From: Pacificoceanicola sp048553275
Lineage (GTDB): Bacteria > Pseudomonadota > Alphaproteobacteria > Rhodobacterales > Rhodobacteraceae
NCBI RefSeq assembly: GCF_048553275.1
Contig: NZ_JBLZMW010000004.1
Location: 248,001-312,000 of the forward strand
Direction: 5' to 3'
Length of the DNA stretch: 64,000 nt
The notes under the pieces were generated by a model, which ran no database searches, was not told where the DNA came from, and saw nothing but the letters and a program-made list of their open reading frames with translations. This document shows, in pieces, positions 61,948 through 64,000 of this stretch (within the stretch, counting starts at the first letter, position 1; the number at the start of each line of letters is the position of its first letter). The position numbers and the translations under genes are program-made.

Positions 61948-63141
61948 ATGAACACCGAAATTATCGATGCCGGGCGTAACACCAGCGGCGGCTACAGGGT
62001 GGATGTGTCGCGCGGCACGAACGTGGACCGCGTGTCGTCGGAGTGGTTTTCGCGGCCGGATGACGAGCGGTATCTGTCGCTCGACGATCTCTTTGCCTCG
62101 GTCAAAGGCCGGGCGGAGCGGAGCCGGACGCGCACGGTGGAGAGCGCGGCGATCCGGGTCGAGGCGCATCGGGACAACCCGGAAAAGCTGGGTCTCGTCC
62201 TGCCAGGTGCGGATGAACCCATCGTGCCGACGCATTGGTCCTTTGGCTAACTCTCGAGCCTCGTCGGCGCGCCCGCGGCCTATCTGCGGCAGCTGCCCGC
62301 GCCGCTGGCGGGGATCAACCTGCAGTACGGACTGACCAATCACCGGGCCGAGCAGATCAAGACCATGGAAGTCGCGGATGGTCGCACGGAGCTGCGCGCC
62401 GTGACCGGCCCCGACTATGGCCGCATCTACGACCATGAACTTGTCTCCGCCGTACAGCGCATCGCGGGCAACGGCACGGGCGACACACGCTGGAAAGTGC
62501 CGGGCGTGCTCGACTGGTCGACGGGCATTTACAACCCGCGCGTGGACGTGACGAAGGAGACGACGACGCTCTACGCCTCCGACCGGGACGTGTTCCTGTT
62601 CCTCGTCGACGATCTGAACCCCATCGAGGCGGGGCTGCTGCCAGACGGCTCGCCCGACCTCTATTTCCGGGGATTCTACTGCTGGAATTCCGAGGTGGGC
62701 GCCAAGACGCTCGGCATCGCCAGTTTCTACCTGCGCGCGGTCTGCCAGAACCGCAACCTCTGGGGCGTCGAGGACTTCCAGGAGATCACCATCCGGCATT
62801 CGAAATACGCCGCCTCGCGATTTGCCCACGAGGCCGCCCCGGCGCTCAGCCGCTTCGCCGAGTCCTCGCCCGCGCCCTTCATCGACGGCATTCGCGCGGC
62901 GCGGGAGAAGATCGTCGCGCGGTCAGACGAGGACCGGCAGGACTTCCTGAGGAAGCGCGGGTTCTCGAAGGCGGAGACGGGGCGGATCGTCGAGACGGTG
63001 CTGGCCGAGGAAGGCCGTCCGCCCGAGAGCGTCTTCGACTTCGTGCAGGGGATCACCGCCGTGGCTCGGTCGAAGCCCCAGCAGGACGCGCGGTTGGTGA
63101 TGGAGGGGAAGGCGAAGGCATTGCTGGAAAGAGTATTGTGA
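61948..63141 (+). pseudogene. DUF932 family gene broken by an ochre stop
   Basis: One reading frame of 398 codons runs from ATG 61948 to 63141 and is interrupted only by TAA at 62248-62250 (codon 101). Sequence on both sides is continuous family homology (PTHWSFG before; LSSLVGAPAAYLRQLPAPL after), and TAA replaces an expected CAA glutamine. DUF932 proteins are found on plasmids, phages and integrative elements; their role is unclear. Its GC content is high, unlike the next gene. A TAA read-through is possible but unlikely. Confidence 0.85.
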
Positions 63142-63195
63142 CTTTGAGCAACGAGGAGCTTTGATGATGTTGCGCGAGCTAGAAATAGCTTGCGC

Positions 63196-64000
63196 CTATC
63201 CAAATGAAAAAGAAACTCGTCGCATGATTGAATCCAATGAGGGCGAGCCTTCGATTTGAGCTCCTCGAGCATGTACACGCTTAAGTTTCTGCAGATGCAG
63301 AAGAGGGGAAACTTCCTTAACGAAAGTCATATCAATGTTGAGGAACTCAAGCTCAAAAGCCTTTGATAGTGGCGAAAGGTCTTCTACACGCGTATTTGAG
63401 CAGTCAACATGTACGAGCATGCGCATCGCGGACAAGGGTGTCAGCGAGTGAACCCCAGTGTTGTGCAGCCTTAACTCTCTCATGTTTGACGCGTTAGAAA
63501 GGGCCGTAAGGTCGGCAATCTTCGTGCTGCTGATGTCAACTTTTTCAAGATCCTGAAGGTTTTGAAGTGAAGCCAAACTATCAACATTCGTAGAGCCCAA
63601 TGAAAGATCTTTAAGATTTTGCAATCGACAGCAAGGCGTGATGTCTTTCACCTTCGTTCTCGAAATATTCAGCTTGCATAATTTTGGCAAAGCGCCAACA
63701 CTGGAAATATCCTTAACCGATACGCCCGAAATATCTAAGGTCTCTAGGTTTGTAGCTTTGCCTATCTTGCTCGGAAGGTGCTGCAAAGTGGGCCCGCAAA
63801 CACGAGCGCTAAGATCAAGATTGGTCAAGCCAAGCCTTATTGCTTGGCGAACTACGTACTCTGCAAAAGTCTGAACATCTTTTGTCTTGTGAGCTTGTTG
63901 TTTTCCTAAAGCATCGTAAACTTTGACGGCAGCGATTGATGTCGGGCATTGGGATACTAGATAGCGAAACTGCTTTTCTGTAAATCGAGAATTGCTAACA
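63196..64000 (-). CDS. Leucine-rich-repeat protein (N-terminus beyond window)
   Basis: The frame is open from the right edge of the window to TAG at 63196-63198, giving at least 267 residues. From about residue 60 it consists of 22-23 residue leucine-rich repeats of internalin-like form (LKDLSLGSTNVDSL, LEKVDISSTKIADL, MRELRLHNTGVHSL). Base composition is clearly AT-richer than the rest of the window, indicating acquisition by transfer. The function depends on the unseen N-terminal part. LRRs mediate protein binding. Confidence 0.75.
   Translation of the reverse strand, partial: VSNSRFTEKQFRYLVSQCPTSIAAVKVYDALGKQQAHKTKDVQTFAEYVVRQAIRLGLTNLDLSARVCGPTLQHLPSKIGKATNLETLDISGVSVKDISSVGALPKLCKLNISRTKVKDITPCCRLQNLKDLSLGSTNVDSLASLQNLQDLEKVDISSTKIADLTALSNASNMRELRLHNTGVHSLTPLSAMRMLVHVDCSNTRVEDLSPLSKAFELEFLNIDMTFVKEVSPLLHLQKLKRVHARGAQIEGSPSLDSIMRRVSFSFG

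Overview
The window is a GC-rich, densely coded chromosomal segment that looks like a marine-type member of the Rhodobacteraceae (Alphaproteobacteria). The assignment rests on the order Mth938 gene - ccmA - ccmB - ccmC - ccmD - ccmG, the layout of the suf operon behind a one-cysteine IscR, a VPLPA-CTERM protein, several conserved genes typical of the group (DUF6314, DUF3422, NDUFAF6-like, DUF924) and dispersed 'GAGTATTT..AGAAGAAG' intergenic repeats. No single gene fixes the genus.

Layout. 1-3512: heme export and cytochrome c maturation (ccmABCDG). 3664-8109: purB, two conserved genes of unknown function and a YeeE/YedE sulfur transporter. 8316-18341: a peptide-uptake locus, with a binding protein and two permeases on the minus strand and a fused double ATPase on the plus strand, followed by two M20 amidohydrolases and an FAD oxidoreductase; together these could import and break down peptides or acylated amino acids. 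18605-24871: rsgA, a glycosyltransferase-like gene, a membrane-anchored nuclease, fabF-mltG and a small membrane protein. 25344-27333: an esterase / DNA glycosylase / cobK operon, diverging from an MFS transporter. 28821-33443: a minus-strand run of cysS, cimA, a methyltransferase and an NDUFAF6-like gene. 33733-34686: a SoxR regulator divergent from its probable target, a VOC protein, with a clear soxbox between them. 34966-36778: bactofilin plus M23 peptidase (cell shape). 36973-49027: ferritin-like, PrxQ, a giant AsmA-like protein, queA, MFS, lpd and other single genes.

49226-58722 is the centrepiece: iscR, a cysteine desulfurase, sufB, two tiny ORFs, an FkbM methyltransferase, a YbjQ protein, a Rossmann-fold protein, sufC, sufD, two YIP1-like membrane proteins and sufS. 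Most junctions overlap by 1-8 bases, so this is probably one transcript for Fe-S cluster assembly with accessory genes of unknown purpose. Its promoter carries an Irr-type (ICE-box-like) palindrome over the -10 element. 58738-61407 holds a hybrid histidine kinase with a PhnD-like periplasmic protein directly upstream of it.

61552-64000 is a different kind of DNA: a truncated tRNA-Arg, an intact divergent tRNA-Arg(CCG), a DUF932 gene broken by a stop codon, and an AT-richer leucine-rich-repeat gene running off the window. This looks like the edge of an integrated or decaying genomic island. No CRISPR array, rRNA or intact insertion sequence was seen.
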